A stretch of DNA of 64,000 nt from Bradyrhizobium sp. WSM471 (lineage in GTDB: Bacteria > Pseudomonadota > Alphaproteobacteria > Rhizobiales > Xanthobacteraceae): assembly GCF_000244915.1 (NCBI RefSeq), contig NZ_CM001442.1:5518001-5582000 (forward strand), given 5' to 3'. The notes beneath the pieces were generated by a model. The model searched no databases. It was not told the origin of the DNA and worked only from the letters and a program-made list of their open reading frames with translations. The position numbers and the translations under genes are program-made. The first letter of the stretch is position 1; each line of letters begins with the position of its first letter. Of the stretch, positions 32,959 through 43,231 are shown in pieces.

Positions 32959-34911
32959 ATGATCCCTGTATCCCTTCGCCGTTTGCTCGCCGGTGCCCTG
33001 CTGCTCGCCGGGCTCCTCACCGCCCTGCCGCCGGAGCAGGCGGCCGCGCAAGACGCCGGCGCTCTGCAGATCAGCTGGGAGGTGCGCAACCGCTTCCGGC
33101 TGTTCCGCGAAGAGCGCGACTTCCTGCTCCATGTCGAGAATGCGCGTAACCGCAGCATCCTCGCCGCCGAGCAATCGCTGGAGCTCCAGAGCGAGGGCCG
33201 CGGCTGGGCCCGAAACATGGTCAACCGGCTCTGCATCGACCTCCAGGGCCGGGTCAACCAGCCCTGCACCCGCGACAACACGAAGGAAAATTACCTCACC
33301 CCCCTCGACCATCCCGTCACCGTGCGCCTCGCCGGCGCAGTGCCGGTCGGCGCCACCTGCGCCTGGTCGTTCGACGACGGCGATGGGCCGCAACAATCCA
33401 CATTCGACTGCGCCGAGCCGGTCAATCTGCGGGTCCGCTACGGCAAGCAGACGGTTGCCAGCGTCGACGTCTCCTCCGGCTTCGATCCGACCCAGCGGGT
33501 CCAGACCGAGATCCAGGTCCGGGATATCTTCGTCGCTGGCCTCGGAGACAGCATCGCCTCGGGCGAAGGCAATCCGGACCGGCCGCTGGCACTGTCGGAC
33601 GAAGGTTTTTGCTTCCGCTCCTATCTGGGCACCGCCGGCGCGCAGTATTACCGGCCGAGCCGCGCCGGCTTCAAGGGCGGCCGCGCCTGCGAAGCGCCGG
33701 ATACGCTTGCCAACTGGCAGCGCTACAGCGCGCTCTGGTTCAACTCGCCTTGCCACCGATCGCTCTACAGCTACCAGGCGCGCACCGCGCTGGCGCTCGC
33801 GGTACGCTACACCCACGTCGCGGTGACCTTTTTGCCGCTCGCCTGCACCGGCGCCAGCATTAGCGACGGGCTGCTCGGCTCGCAGCGCGCCCGCGAATGC
33901 CCGCCCGGCAAGACCGGCGTCTGCAACACCAGCGTGAACGCGCAAGTCGCCGAGCTGCGCGAGGCGCTCACCGCCGCCAGGAAGCGCCAACCCGAGCGCA
34001 CGCTCGACCTCGTGCTGCTCTCGGTCGGCGCCAACGACGTCTATTTCTCGGGCCTCGTCGCCGACGTGATCGTCGAGACCTCAACCGAGCGCGCCATATT
34101 CCGCCGCTCCGGCGTGATGGCGAGCGTCGATGATTCCCGCGATGCGCTGGCGCGCGAGCTGCCGCAGAACTTCGTCAAGCTGCGCGAGGCGCTGAAGCCG
34201 CTGGTCGGCGGCGACCTCTCGCACGTGGTCTACGTCTCCTACGCCAACCCGGCGCTCGCCGATGGTGGCGTGCCCTGTCGCGGCGGCCGCGCTGGCTTCG
34301 ACATCCATCCCGCCTTCAACGCCGATCCGCAGCGCCTCGCCCGCGTCTCGACCTTCGTCGACACCGAATTCCTGCCGCAGCTGAAGGGGCTCGCCACCTG
34401 CACCCGCGGTGCACTTTGCCGCGATCCCGAGGCCGACCGCATGACCTTCGTGGATTCGCATCAGGCGGCGTTCGCCGATCACGGCTTCTGCGCCCATTCG
34501 GGCAACGATCCGGAATTCGACCGCACCTGCTTTGCCGAGAACGGCCAGAGCTTCAATCCCGACATCGTGAGCGCGGCGAGCCAGCCGATGCTGTGCGGCC
34601 GCGGTGCCTCCGAATTCCGCGCCTATTTGCCGCGCGCGCGCTGGATCCGCGACGCCAATGACAGCTATTTCGCCGCGATGACCTATCCGCAAGGCTTGCC
34701 GGCGGCGAGCCAGCCGACCGACATCCACGACGCGACCTGGGGCGTCCTCTCCGCCGTCTATGGCGGCGCCGTGCATCCGAGCGCCGAAGGCCACGCCGCG
34801 ATGGCGGACGCGGCGCTGCCGGCCGCAAGCGCCGTGCTGGGGCTGGATGCGGCACCGCCGGGGGTGACACGCGGGCTGCTCGCACCGCTGCTGCCGGGCG
34901 CGCAACAGTAG
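32959..34911 (+). CDS. Secreted SGNH/GDSL-type hydrolase
   Basis: 650 residues. A signal peptide covers residues 1-31 (RRLLAGALLLAGLLTALP ending in QAAAQ). Residues 32 to about 190 are an N-terminal domain of unknown fold. Then GLGDSIASGEGN gives the block I nucleophile Ser, VGANDVYF block III, and HPSAEGH near the end the catalytic His. Many Cys residues (for example CHRSLYSY, CNTSVN, CTRGALC) suggest disulfides, consistent with the periplasm or outside. Likely an esterase or lipase; the substrate is unknown. The start at 32959 was chosen so that the signal peptide stands at the N-terminus. Confidence 0.82.
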   Translation: MIPVSLRRLLAGALLLAGLLTALPPEQAAAQDAGALQISWEVRNRFRLFREERDFLLHVENARNRSILAAEQSLELQSEGRGWARNMVNRLCIDLQGRVNQPCTRDNTKENYLTPLDHPVTVRLAGAVPVGATCAWSFDDGDGPQQSTFDCAEPVNLRVRYGKQTVASVDVSSGFDPTQRVQTEIQVRDIFVAGLGDSIASGEGNPDRPLALSDEGFCFRSYLGTAGAQYYRPSRAGFKGGRACEAPDTLANWQRYSALWFNSPCHRSLYSYQARTALALAVRYTHVAVTFLPLACTGASISDGLLGSQRARECPPGKTGVCNTSVNAQVAELREALTAARKRQPERTLDLVLLSVGANDVYFSGLVADVIVETSTERAIFRRSGVMASVDDSRDALARELPQNFVKLREALKPLVGGDLSHVVYVSYANPALADGGVPCRGGRAGFDIHPAFNADPQRLARVSTFVDTEFLPQLKGLATCTRGALCRDPEADRMTFVDSHQAAFADHGFCAHSGNDPEFDRTCFAENGQSFNPDIVSAASQPMLCGRGASEFRAYLPRARWIRDANDSYFAAMTYPQGLPAASQPTDIHDATWGVLSAVYGGAVHPSAEGHAAMADAALPAASAVLGLDAAPPGVTRGLLAPLLPGAQQ

Positions 34912-34936
34912 ACACGCGCAGCCTCTACCCGCACGC

Positions 34937-35038
34937 TGTCATCGCCCGCGCAGGCGGGCGATCCAGTACTCCGTGACAGACGTGATTGAATCGAGACGTC
35001 ACGGCGTACTGGATTTCCCGCCTTCGCGGGAAATGACA
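34937..35038. repeat. Palindromic repeat TGTCAT..CGTACTGGAT..ATGACA
   Basis: TGTCATCGCCCGCGCAGGCG pairs imperfectly with CGCCTTCGCGGGAAATGACA. It fills most of the gap between the hydrolase and the gudP-like gene. Similar words (GCGTACTGGA, CCCGCCTTCGCG) reappear at about 43874-43915. Confidence 0.7.
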
Positions 35039-35210
35039 ACGGCGTGCGTGGTGCAATCGGGTTCGCCATCACCTCAATCGTTCCCCCCACCTGCCGTTCC
35101 ATCAATCCAAAAGCGGCATCGATCGATACTGCCTTGAACTTGGACACTTTGCCGCGCGCACCTCTAGGAGTCGCGGTGGGGAAACGTTTCGAGTTCTAAG
35201 GAGGCGCGTC

Positions 35211-36551
35211 ATGAGCGCAGTGATGTCCGCAGCGGACGTGAGAAGGTCTCGCGTCAGGCTGTTCATCGTGACCATGTTGTTCCTGGTCACGACCGTCAAT
35301 TATGCCGACCGCGCCACGCTGTCGATCGCGGGCCCCGCGCTCTCCAAGGAGCTGCACCTCGATCCGGTCGCGATGGGCTACATCTTCTCGGCGTTCGGAT
35401 GGTCCTACGTGATCGCGCAGGTGCCGGGCGGCTGGCTGCTCGACCGCTACGGCTCCCGCCTCGTCTATGCCTTCAGCATCATCGTCTGGTCGCTGTTCAC
35501 GACTATGCAGGGCTGGGTCGGATTCTTCAGCGCCGGCACCGCGATCACCGTGCTGTTCGGCCTGCGCTTCCTCGTCGGTATCGCCGAAGCGCCGTCGTTC
35601 CCCGCCAATGCTCGCATCGTGGCGGCCTGGTTTCCGAGCAACGAGCGCGGCACCGCGTCCGCCTTCTTCAATTCCGGACAGTATTTCGCAACAGTGATTT
35701 TCGCCCCGCTGATGGGCTGGATCGCGCATGATTACGGCTGGCGCTACGTGTTCTTCGTGATGGGCGCGCTCGGAATCATCATGGGCCTGGTCTGGATCAA
35801 GACGATCTATGGCCCGAAGGAGCATCCCGGCATCAACGAGGCCGAGTTCGACTACATCAAGGACGGCGGCGCGCTGGTCGATCTCGACGCGCCCAAGGAA
35901 GAGCGCGCGGCCGAGGCCGGCTCCGGGTGGGACCACATCCGCCAGCTGCTCTCCAACCGCATGATGCTCGGCGTCTATCTCGGCCAGTACTGCATCAACA
36001 CCCTGACCTATTTCTTCCTGACCTGGTTTCCGGTCTACCTCGTCAAGGAGCGCGGCCTGTCGATCCTGCAAGCCGGCTTCGTCGCGACGCTGCCGGCGCT
36101 GTGCGGCTTCATCGGCGGCGTGCTTGGCGGCGTCATCTCCGACGCGATCCTGCGCAAGACCGGCTCGTTGACCATGGCACGCAAGGTCCCGATCGTCGGC
36201 GGCATGCTGCTGTCGATGTCGATCGTGGCCTGCAACTATGTCGAAGGCCAGGCACTGGTGGTCGGATTCATGGCGCTCGCCTTCTTCGGCAAGGGCATCG
36301 GCGCGCTCGGCTGGGCTGTCGTCTCCGACACCTCGCCGAAGGAAGCCGGCGGTGTCTCGGGCGGCCTGTTCAATACCTTCGGCAATCTCTCCTCGATCAG
36401 CACCCCGATCGTGATCGGCTACATCCTGGCCGCGACCGGCTCGTTCAACGGCGCGCTGATATTCGTCGGCGCCAACGCGCTGGTGGCCGCATTCGCCTAT
36501 CTCGTGGTCGTGGGCAAGATCGAGCGCGTGGTGCTCAAACGTTCCTCCTGA
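35211..36551 (+). CDS. gudP: MFS hexarate (glucarate/galactarate) transporter, GudP-like
   Basis: 446 residues, 12 membrane segments, anion:cation symporter family. NYADRATLSIAGPALSKEL at TM1 and WSYVIAQVPGGWLLDRYGSR match GudP/GarP/ExuT proteins. A preserved amphipathic middle loop (KEHPGINEAEFDYIKDGGAL) is typical of glucarate transporters. Perfect AAGGAGG lies upstream of the ATG. The downstream genes encode all steps of glucarate and galactarate breakdown, which fixes the substrate. It is followed by a terminator-like hairpin at 36584-36605. Confidence 0.9.
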   Translation: MSAVMSAADVRRSRVRLFIVTMLFLVTTVNYADRATLSIAGPALSKELHLDPVAMGYIFSAFGWSYVIAQVPGGWLLDRYGSRLVYAFSIIVWSLFTTMQGWVGFFSAGTAITVLFGLRFLVGIAEAPSFPANARIVAAWFPSNERGTASAFFNSGQYFATVIFAPLMGWIAHDYGWRYVFFVMGALGIIMGLVWIKTIYGPKEHPGINEAEFDYIKDGGALVDLDAPKEERAAEAGSGWDHIRQLLSNRMMLGVYLGQYCINTLTYFFLTWFPVYLVKERGLSILQAGFVATLPALCGFIGGVLGGVISDAILRKTGSLTMARKVPIVGGMLLSMSIVACNYVEGQALVVGFMALAFFGKGIGALGWAVVSDTSPKEAGGVSGGLFNTFGNLSSISTPIVIGYILAATGSFNGALIFVGANALVAAFAYLVVVGKIERVVLKRSS

Positions 36552-36583
36552 GGGCTCCCATGGGAGCTTGACCAGGCAACTTA

Positions 36584-36613
36584 ACGGCGGCTTCACGGCC
36601 GCCGTCTTTGTTT
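36584..36613 (+). terminator. Terminator after the hexarate transporter
   Basis: ACGGCGGC and GCCGCCGT form an 8-bp stem with a TTCACG loop, followed by CTTTGTTTT. It separates the transporter from the LysR gene. Confidence 0.8.
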
Positions 36614-36673
36614 TGGGAGTAATCGATGCTAGAAGCGCCGGGGAAACGCCTTATCCATCTAAGGCATGTATCG

Positions 36674-37579
36674 ATGTTCGACCTCAACCAGCTCCGCTGT
36701 TTCGTCACCGTGGCGGAGGAATTGCATTTCGGCCGCGCCGCCGCGCGGCTGAACATGACCCAGCCGCCGCTGTCCCGGCAGATCCAGGTGCTTGAGCACA
36801 TCATCGATGCGCCGCTGCTGGAGCGTACCAGCCGCTCGGTACGCCTGACGCCTGCCGGGCGCAGCTTCCTGCCGGAAGCCCGGCGCATCCTGAAGCTTGC
36901 GGAAAGCGCCTCGCAGGTCGCCCGCCGTATCGCGCTCGGCAAGTCCGGCTCGCTGAAGATCGGCTTCACCGCGGCCGCCGCCTACGGCTTCCTCCCCGAG
37001 CTCGTCGCCGCCTGCCGCGCCAAGCTGCCCGAGGTGGACTTCTCACTGAAGGAGATGGTGTCGGGCGACCAGTTCGAGGCGCTGACATCGGGCCAGATCG
37101 ATGCCGGCCTGCTCAGGCCGCCGATCGCGCGCCCCGAAATCGCCAGCCGCCGCGTCGTCGCCGAGCCCCTGCTCGCCGCGATCCCGAAAAAGCATCCGCT
37201 GGCGAATGCCGAGAGCGTCACGATCAAGGATTTCGACAACCAGCCCTTCGTGATGTATTCGCCCTATGAGAGCCGCTACTTTCACGACGTGCTGGTGGCG
37301 CTGTTCACCCGCGCCGACATCCTGCCGCGCTATGTCCAGCACCTGAGCCAGATCCACTCGATCCTCGCCATGGTGCGCGCCGGCCTCGGCCTCGCCATCG
37401 TGCCGGCGGCGGCAGCGAGCCTGAAGATCGCGGATGTCCGCCTGCGGCCGCTGAAGCTGCGCACCCGCGTCCCGGTCGAGCTGTTCATGGTCTGGCGCCG
37501 CGACGACGAGAACCCGCTGCTGTCGGCGCTCGTCAAAATCGCGAGCGAATTGTCCTCGGCGGAGGTGATGGAAGATTGA
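36674..37579 (+). CDS. LysR-family regulator of the hexarate genes
   Basis: 301 residues. The helix-turn-helix is at 1-60 (FDLNQLRCFVTVAEELHFGR; LNMTQPPLSRQIQVLE), followed by the effector domain (GSLKIGFTAAAAYGFLPELV). The subfamily resembles regulators of aromatic and sugar-acid catabolism. It lies between the transporter and the enzymes, on the same strand, so autoregulation together with the enzymes is plausible. The ATG at 36674 gives the normal LysR start; an upstream ATG at 36626 would add 16 residues. Confidence 0.88.
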   Translation: MFDLNQLRCFVTVAEELHFGRAAARLNMTQPPLSRQIQVLEHIIDAPLLERTSRSVRLTPAGRSFLPEARRILKLAESASQVARRIALGKSGSLKIGFTAAAAYGFLPELVAACRAKLPEVDFSLKEMVSGDQFEALTSGQIDAGLLRPPIARPEIASRRVVAEPLLAAIPKKHPLANAESVTIKDFDNQPFVMYSPYESRYFHDVLVALFTRADILPRYVQHLSQIHSILAMVRAGLGLAIVPAAAASLKIADVRLRPLKLRTRVPVELFMVWRRDDENPLLSALVKIASELSSAEVMED

Positions 37580-37703
37580 TGCTGATTTCGCATAGGTCGA
37601 TATAGGCTTTGGCTTGGACCCGCATCGAACGGTCTCCTAAACCACGGCGCATGGACGCGCAGCCTTTGCGTCCTCCACAACACGAGACCAGGGAGCAGCG
37701 CCC

Positions 37704-38648
37704 ATGAGCAAGATGACCCCGCAGGAAATGGCCCAGAAGATCGGATCCGGCCTCCTGTCTTTCCCCGTCACGCCGTTCAAGGCGGATTACTCCTTCGACG
37801 AGGCGACCTACCGCGCCAATATGGACTGGCTGTGCGGCTATGACGTCGCAGGCCTGTTCGCCGCCGGCGGCACCGGCGAGTTCTTCTCGCTGACGGCGGC
37901 CGAGGTTCCGCAGGTCGTCAAGATCGCCGTCGACGAGACCAAGGGCCGCGTTCCCGTGCTCGCCGGCACCGGATACGGCACCGCCACCGCGCGCGAGATC
38001 GCGATCGGCGCGGAGAAGGCCGGCGCCGACGGCCTGTTGCTGCTGCCGCCCTATCTCACCCATGCCGAGCAGGACGGCCTTGCTGCCCACGTGGAAGCGA
38101 TCTGCGCCTCCGTGAAGATCGGCGTCATCGTCTACAACCGCGACAACGCCATCCTCCAGCCCGATACGCTCGCCCGCCTCGCCGAGCGCTGCCCGAACCT
38201 CGTCGGCTACAAGGACGGCATCGGCGACATCGAGCTGATGACCCGCGTCTACACCAAGCTCGGCGACCGCCTGACCTATATCGGCGGCTTGCCGACCGCG
38301 GAGACCTTCGCGCTGCCGTATCTCGACATGGGCGTGACGACCTACTCCTCGGCGGTGTTCAACTTCGTTCCGGAATTCGCCACCAACTTCTACGCCGCCG
38401 TGCGCAAGCGCGACCACGCGCAGATCCACGCCGGCCTGAAGGACTTCATCCTGCCGCTGATCGCGATCCGCAACCGCAAGAAGGGCTATGCGGTCTCGAT
38501 CATCAAGGCCGGCATGAAGGTGATCGGCCGCGATTCCGGCCCCGTCCGCCCGCCGCTGACCGATCTCACCGAGCAGGAGATCGCGGAGGTCGCGGCGCTG
38601 GTGAAGAATCTGCCCGCCATCCGATCGTCACAACAGGCTGCAGAATAA
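37704..38648 (+). CDS. kdgD: 5-dehydro-4-deoxyglucarate dehydratase KdgD
   Basis: 314 residues, normal length. It removes water and CO2 from 5-keto-4-deoxyglucarate to give 2-oxoglutarate semialdehyde. It belongs to the dihydrodipicolinate synthase family: [11 protein letters not shown] in place of [16 protein letters not shown] with the catalytic Tyr at about 144, and [10 protein letters not shown] with the Schiff-base Lys at about 170. The ATG has GGGAG upstream. It stands 25 bases before gudD. Confidence 0.95.
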   Translation: MSKMTPQEMAQKIGSGLLSFPVTPFKADYSFDEATYRANMDWLCGYDVAGLFAAGGTGEFFSLTAAEVPQVVKIAVDETKGRVPVLAGTGYGTATAREIAIGAEKAGADGLLLLPPYLTHAEQDGLAAHVEAICASVKIGVIVYNRDNAILQPDTLARLAERCPNLVGYKDGIGDIELMTRVYTKLGDRLTYIGGLPTAETFALPYLDMGVTTYSSAVFNFVPEFATNFYAAVRKRDHAQIHAGLKDFILPLIAIRNRKKGYAVSIIKAGMKVIGRDSGPVRPPLTDLTEQEIAEVAALVKNLPAIRSSQQAAE

Positions 38649-38672
38649 CAGCGACACAGGGAGGAGCCTGCG

Positions 38673-40016
38673 ATGGCCAAGACCGAGATCACCGGCGCAC
38701 CGGTCGTCACCGCGATGCAGGTGATCCCGGTCGCAGGCCGTGACAGCATGCTCCTCAATCTGAGCGGCGCGCATGCGCCGTTCTTCACCCGCAACATCGT
38801 CATCCTCACCGACAATGCCGGCCACACCGGCGTCGGCGAGGTCCCTGGCGGGCAGAAGATCTGGCAGACGCTGCAGGACGCCCGTGATCTCGTGATCGGC
38901 AAGACCGTCGGCGCGATGAACAACATCCTCGCCGATATCAGGACCGCCTTCGCCGATCGCGATGCCGCCGGCCGCGGCAAGCAGACTTTCGATCTCCGCG
39001 TCATGATCCACGCCGTCACGGCCGTGGAGTCGGCGCTGCTCGATTTGCTCGGCCAGCATCTCAACCTGCCGGTCGCAGCCCTGCTCGGCGAGGGTCAGCA
39101 GCGCAACAGCGTCGAGACACTGGGCTATCTCTTCTTCGTCGGCGACATCAGCAAAAGCAAGCTCGACTACGTCACCGGCGAGACCGGCAAGCCCGAGTGG
39201 TTCAACCTCCGCCATCAGCAGGCCATGACGCCGGAAACCGTGGTGCGGCTCGCGGAAGCCACCCACGACCATTACGGCTTCGCCGATTTCAAGCTCAAGG
39301 GCGGCGTGCTGCGCGGCGAGCAGGAGATCGAGGCCGTCACCGCGATCGCCAGGCGCTTTCCGGATGCGCGCGTGACCCTGGACCCGAACGGCGCATGGTC
39401 GCTCGACGAGGCCGTCAGCCTCTGCAAGGACATGCACGGCATCCTCGCCTATGCCGAGGACCCCTGCGGTGCCGAAGGCGGCTTCTCCGGCCGTGAGATC
39501 ATGGCCGAGTTCCGCCGTGCAACGGGCCTGCCGACCGCGACCAACATGATCGCGACCGATTGGCGGCAATTGTCTCACGCGCTGCGCCTCGGCGCGGTGG
39601 ACATTCCGCTGGCCGATCCCCATTTCTGGACCATGCAAGGCTCGGTGCGCGTGGCTCAGACCTGCCGCGACAACGGCCTGACCTGGGGTTCGCACTCCAA
39701 CAACCATTTCGACATCTCGCTCGCCATGTTCACCCATGTCGGCGCCGCCGCCCCCGGCAAGGTCACCGCGATCGACACGCATTGGATCTGGCAGGACGGC
39801 CAGGCCCTGACGAAGGAGCCGCTCCAGATCAGGGCCGGCAAGATCGCCGTGCCGGATAGGCCGGGCCTGGGTATCGAAATCGACAGGGCCGCCATCGAAG
39901 CCGCGCATGACCTCTACAAGCAGCATGGACTCGGCGCCCGCGATGACGCTATTGCCATGCAGGACCTGATCCCCGGCTGGACCTTCGACGACAAGCGTCC
40001 CTGCCTGGTTCGTTAA
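38673..40016 (+). CDS. gudD: Glucarate dehydratase GudD
   Basis: 447 residues of the enolase superfamily. It converts D-glucarate to 5-keto-4-deoxyglucarate. Visible landmarks are [13 protein letters not shown] (first base Lys), [11 protein letters not shown] and [12 protein letters not shown] (metal ligands), [13 protein letters not shown], and [15 protein letters not shown], which includes the second catalytic His. AGGGAGGAG precedes the ATG. It lies between kdgD and the semialdehyde dehydrogenase, with gaps of 25 and 17 bases. Confidence 0.96.
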   Translation: MAKTEITGAPVVTAMQVIPVAGRDSMLLNLSGAHAPFFTRNIVILTDNAGHTGVGEVPGGQKIWQTLQDARDLVIGKTVGAMNNILADIRTAFADRDAAGRGKQTFDLRVMIHAVTAVESALLDLLGQHLNLPVAALLGEGQQRNSVETLGYLFFVGDISKSKLDYVTGETGKPEWFNLRHQQAMTPETVVRLAEATHDHYGFADFKLKGGVLRGEQEIEAVTAIARRFPDARVTLDPNGAWSLDEAVSLCKDMHGILAYAEDPCGAEGGFSGREIMAEFRRATGLPTATNMIATDWRQLSHALRLGAVDIPLADPHFWTMQGSVRVAQTCRDNGLTWGSHSNNHFDISLAMFTHVGAAAPGKVTAIDTHWIWQDGQALTKEPLQIRAGKIAVPDRPGLGIEIDRAAIEAAHDLYKQHGLGARDDAIAMQDLIPGWTFDDKRPCLVR

Positions 40017-40033
40017 AAACTCTGGAGGAAGCT

Positions 40034-41482
40034 ATGACTGCGATCCTGAAGAACTTCATCGGCGGCGAATGGGTCGATGGCTCCGCCGTCACCAAGAACA
40101 TCAACCCCTCCAACACCAACGACGTCGTCGGCGAATACGCCAAGGCCGACAAGGCGCAGACCGAGAAGGCGATCGCAGCCGCCAAGGCCGCTTTTCCCGC
40201 CTGGGCGCAGTCGACGCCGCAGGCGCGTTATGACGCGCTGAACAAGATTTCGCTCGAGATCATCGCCCGCAAGGAAGAGCTCGGCCGCCTGCTCGCCCGC
40301 GAGGAAGGCAAGACCCTGCCCGAGGGTATCGGCGAGGTCGCCCGCGCCGGCCAGATTTTTGCGTTCTTCGCCGGCGAGGCGCTGCGCATGATCGGCGAAA
40401 AGGGTGCGTCAGTTCGTCCCGGCATCGACGTCGAGCTCACCCGTGAGCCGATGGGCGTCGTCGGCATGATCACGCCCTGGAATTTCCCGATCGCGATCCC
40501 CGCCTGGAAGATCGCCCCGGCGCTCTGCTATGGCAACACCGTGGTGTTCAAGCCGGCCGAGCTGGTGCCGGGTTCGGCGCATGCGCTGTCCGAGATCATC
40601 ACCCGTTCCGGCGTTCCCGCCGGCGTGTTCAACCTCGTGGTCGGTTCCGGCTCGGTGGTCGGCCAGACCCTGATCGAGCATCCCGACGTCGCCGCGATCA
40701 CCTTCACCGGCTCGGTGCAGACCGGCCGCAAGATCGCGCAGGCCTGCGTGACCTCGAGCAACATGAAGAAATTCCAGCTCGAGATGGGCGGCAAGAACCC
40801 GCTGGTCGTGCTCGACGACGCCGATCTCAAGACTGCCGTCGAAGTCGCCGTTAACGGCGCCTATTTCTCGACCGGCCAGCGCTGCACCGCCTCCTCGCGC
40901 CTGATCGTCACCGAAGGTATTCACGACCGTTTCGTTGCGGCGGTGACCGAGCGCCTCAAAGGCCTCACGGTGGACGACGCGCTCAAGGCCGGCGTGCATA
41001 TCGGCCCGGTGGTCGACCAGAGCCAGCTCGACCAGGACCTGCGCTACATCAAGATCGGTCAGGACGAGGGTGCCAAGCTCGCATGGGGTGGCGAGCTGCT
41101 CAAGCGCGAAACGCCCGGCCACTACCTGCAGCCGGCGCTGTTCACGGAAGCCAACAACAACATGCGGATCGCGCGCGAAGAAATCTTCGGCCCGGTGGCG
41201 ACCGTCATTCGCGCCAAGAACTACGAGGAGGCGCTCGCGATCTCCAACGACACCGAGTTCGGCCTCGCCTCCGGCATCTGCACCACCAGCCTGAAATACG
41301 CCTCGCACTACAAGCGCAACAGCGAGTCCGGCATGGTGATGGTCAATCTGCCGACGGCCGGCGTCGACTATCACGTGCCGTTCGGCGGCCGGAAGGGCTC
41401 GAGCTACGGCGCCCGCGAGCAGGGCTCCTATGCCCGCGAGTTCTACACCACGGTGAAGACTGCCTATACCTATCCCGGTTGA
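40034..41482 (+). CDS. 2,5-dioxovalerate (2-oxoglutarate semialdehyde) dehydrogenase
   Basis: 482 residues of the aldehyde dehydrogenase superfamily. MGVVGMITPWNFPIAIPAWK (Asn for the thiohemiacetal), FTGSVQTGRKIAQ (NAD(P) site), QLEMGGKNPLVVLDDADL (general base Glu) and FSTGQRCTASSRL (catalytic Cys) are present. It oxidises the product of KdgD to 2-oxoglutarate, the last step of the pathway. Function is assigned from gene order. GGAGGAA precedes the ATG. Confidence 0.93.
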   Translation: MTAILKNFIGGEWVDGSAVTKNINPSNTNDVVGEYAKADKAQTEKAIAAAKAAFPAWAQSTPQARYDALNKISLEIIARKEELGRLLAREEGKTLPEGIGEVARAGQIFAFFAGEALRMIGEKGASVRPGIDVELTREPMGVVGMITPWNFPIAIPAWKIAPALCYGNTVVFKPAELVPGSAHALSEIITRSGVPAGVFNLVVGSGSVVGQTLIEHPDVAAITFTGSVQTGRKIAQACVTSSNMKKFQLEMGGKNPLVVLDDADLKTAVEVAVNGAYFSTGQRCTASSRLIVTEGIHDRFVAAVTERLKGLTVDDALKAGVHIGPVVDQSQLDQDLRYIKIGQDEGAKLAWGGELLKRETPGHYLQPALFTEANNNMRIAREEIFGPVATVIRAKNYEEALAISNDTEFGLASGICTTSLKYASHYKRNSESGMVMVNLPTAGVDYHVPFGGRKGSSYGAREQGSYAREFYTTVKTAYTYPG

Positions 41483-41497
41483 TGGATCGTAGGTGTC

Positions 41498-41584
41498 GTA
41501 GGGTGGGTTAGCGCAGCGTAACCCACCTCTTGTGGTTCGACGGATGCAGACGGTGGTGGGTTACGCTGCGCTAACCCACCCTAC
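41498..41584. repeat. Perfect 30-bp inverted repeat (GTAGGGTGGGTTAGC type)
   Basis: Arms at 41498-41527 and 41555-41584 are exact complements over 30 bases with a 27-base spacer. It fills the gap between the dehydrogenase and garD. The sequence GTAGGGTGGGTTAGCGCAGC is a widespread repeat in Bradyrhizobium. Confidence 0.92.
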
Positions 41585-41600
41585 ACTTCGGAGTCCGTCC

Positions 41601-43142
41601 ATGGACCAGTCAGTCGCAGCGAAAGAGCAGCCCCGCTACATCAAGCTCAACGAGCGCGACAACGTCGCGATCGTTGTCAATGATTTCGGGCTTCCCGCCG
41701 GCTCCCGCTTCGCCAGCGGGCTGACGCTGCGCGCCTTCGTGCCACAAGGCCACAAGACGGCGCTGGTCGACATCCCGCAGGACGCCCCGATCATCCGCTA
41801 CGGCGAGGTGATCGGTCATGCGCTCGCGCCGATCCTGGCCGGCGAATGGGTGGACGAAGCGCGCATCCGCATGCCGGAGGCCCCTGCCCTCGACAAGCTC
41901 GAAATCTCGACCGCCGTTCCCGCGCCGCTGCCGCCGCTCGAAGGTTTCACGTTCGAAGGCTTTCGCAATTCCGACGGCTCGGTCGGCACCAAGAACATCC
42001 TCGGCATCTCCTCCTCCGTGCAATGCGTCAAGGGCACGATGGAATACGCGGTGAAGCGCATCCGCGCCGAGCTGCTGCCGAAATATCCGAATGTCGACGA
42101 CGTCGTGCCGCTGACGCATGCGTATGGCTGTGGCGTCGCCATCAACGCGCCTGATGCCGTGATTCCGATCCGCACGCTGCAAAACATCGCGCAGAACCCG
42201 AATTTCGGCGGCGAGATCCTGGTCATCAGCTTGGGATGCGAAAAGCTCGCGCCCGAGCGTCTGGTGCCGGAAGGCGTCAGCAACGCCATCGTGCGCATGC
42301 AGGACGAAGCCTTCGACGGTTTTGGCGCCATCGTCGACGCCATCATGACCCAGGCCGAAGCCCGCCTGAAGATCCTCAACACGCGCACCCGCGAGACCTG
42401 CCCGGCCGCCGATCTCGTCATCGGCCTGCAATGCGGCGGCAGCGACGCCTTCTCCGGCGTCACTGCCAATCCCGCCGTCGGCTTCGCCGCCGACCTGCTG
42501 GTGCGCGCCGGCGCCACCGTAATGTTCTCGGAAGTCACCGAAGTGCGCGACGCGATCCAGCTGCTCACGCGACGCGCCATCAACGAGGACGTCGGCCGCG
42601 CTTTGGTCCGCGAGATGGCCTGGTATGATTCCTATCTGGCCCGCGGCGGCGCGGACCGCAGCGCCAACACCACGCCGGGCAACAAGAAGGGCGGGCTTGC
42701 GAACATCGTCGAGAAGTCGCTCGGCTCGATCGTCAAGTCCGGCTCGTCCGCGATCACCGGCGTGCTCTCGCCCGGCGAGAAGGCGACGCAGAAGGGCATG
42801 CTGTTTGCGGCGACGCCGGCATCCGACTTCATCTGCGGCACGCTCCAGCTCGCCTCCGGCATGACGCTGCAGGTGTTCACCACCGGCCGCGGCACGCCCT
42901 ACGGCCTTGCGGCTGCGCCCGTGATCAAGGTCGCTACCCGGACCGAGCTGGCCCGACGCTGGAAGGACCTGATCGATTTCGATGCCGGCGGCATCGCCAC
43001 CGGCGAGAAGACCATCGAGGAGACCGGCTGGGACCTGTTCCGCCTGATCCTCGATGTCGCCTCCGGCCGCACGCAGCCCTGGTCGGATCGCTGGGGCATC
43101 CACAACGATTTGACGCTGTTCAATCCGGCGCCCGTGACCTGA
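41601..43142 (+). CDS. garD: Galactarate dehydratase GarD
   Basis: 513 residues, the normal GarD length. The N-terminal SAF-like domain ([20 protein letters not shown]) is joined to the UxaA-type catalytic part: [37 protein letters not shown] and [18 protein letters not shown]. Galactarate is converted to the same 5-keto-4-deoxy acid made by GudD, which KdgD then processes. GGAG lies upstream of the ATG. It is separated from the rest of the operon by a long palindrome. Confidence 0.94.
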   Translation: MDQSVAAKEQPRYIKLNERDNVAIVVNDFGLPAGSRFASGLTLRAFVPQGHKTALVDIPQDAPIIRYGEVIGHALAPILAGEWVDEARIRMPEAPALDKLEISTAVPAPLPPLEGFTFEGFRNSDGSVGTKNILGISSSVQCVKGTMEYAVKRIRAELLPKYPNVDDVVPLTHAYGCGVAINAPDAVIPIRTLQNIAQNPNFGGEILVISLGCEKLAPERLVPEGVSNAIVRMQDEAFDGFGAIVDAIMTQAEARLKILNTRTRETCPAADLVIGLQCGGSDAFSGVTANPAVGFAADLLVRAGATVMFSEVTEVRDAIQLLTRRAINEDVGRALVREMAWYDSYLARGGADRSANTTPGNKKGGLANIVEKSLGSIVKSGSSAITGVLSPGEKATQKGMLFAATPASDFICGTLQLASGMTLQVFTTGRGTPYGLAAAPVIKVATRTELARRWKDLIDFDAGGIATGEKTIEETGWDLFRLILDVASGRTQPWSDRWGIHNDLTLFNPAPVT

Positions 43143-43231
43143 CCGCTGCGCGCGGACACTGCCGCGCCGCGCGGATGCATCGGTGCGAGTCCCGTTTCGA
43201 CGCTGCGCATCGCCCGGGATGACGCTTCAAT

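Noticed and set aside
35196..36596. 466-codon frame antisense to the hexarate transporter
   Set aside because: It is His/Asp/Arg-rich shadow sequence lacking membrane segments or motifs.
41498..41584. Terminator ending the hexarate operon before garD
   Set aside because: The stem is too long, has a 27-base loop and no T-run, and matches a dispersed repeat family; garD belongs functionally to the cluster.
41610..43103. 497-codon frame antisense to garD
   Set aside because: garD is unmistakable and the antisense frame has no domain.
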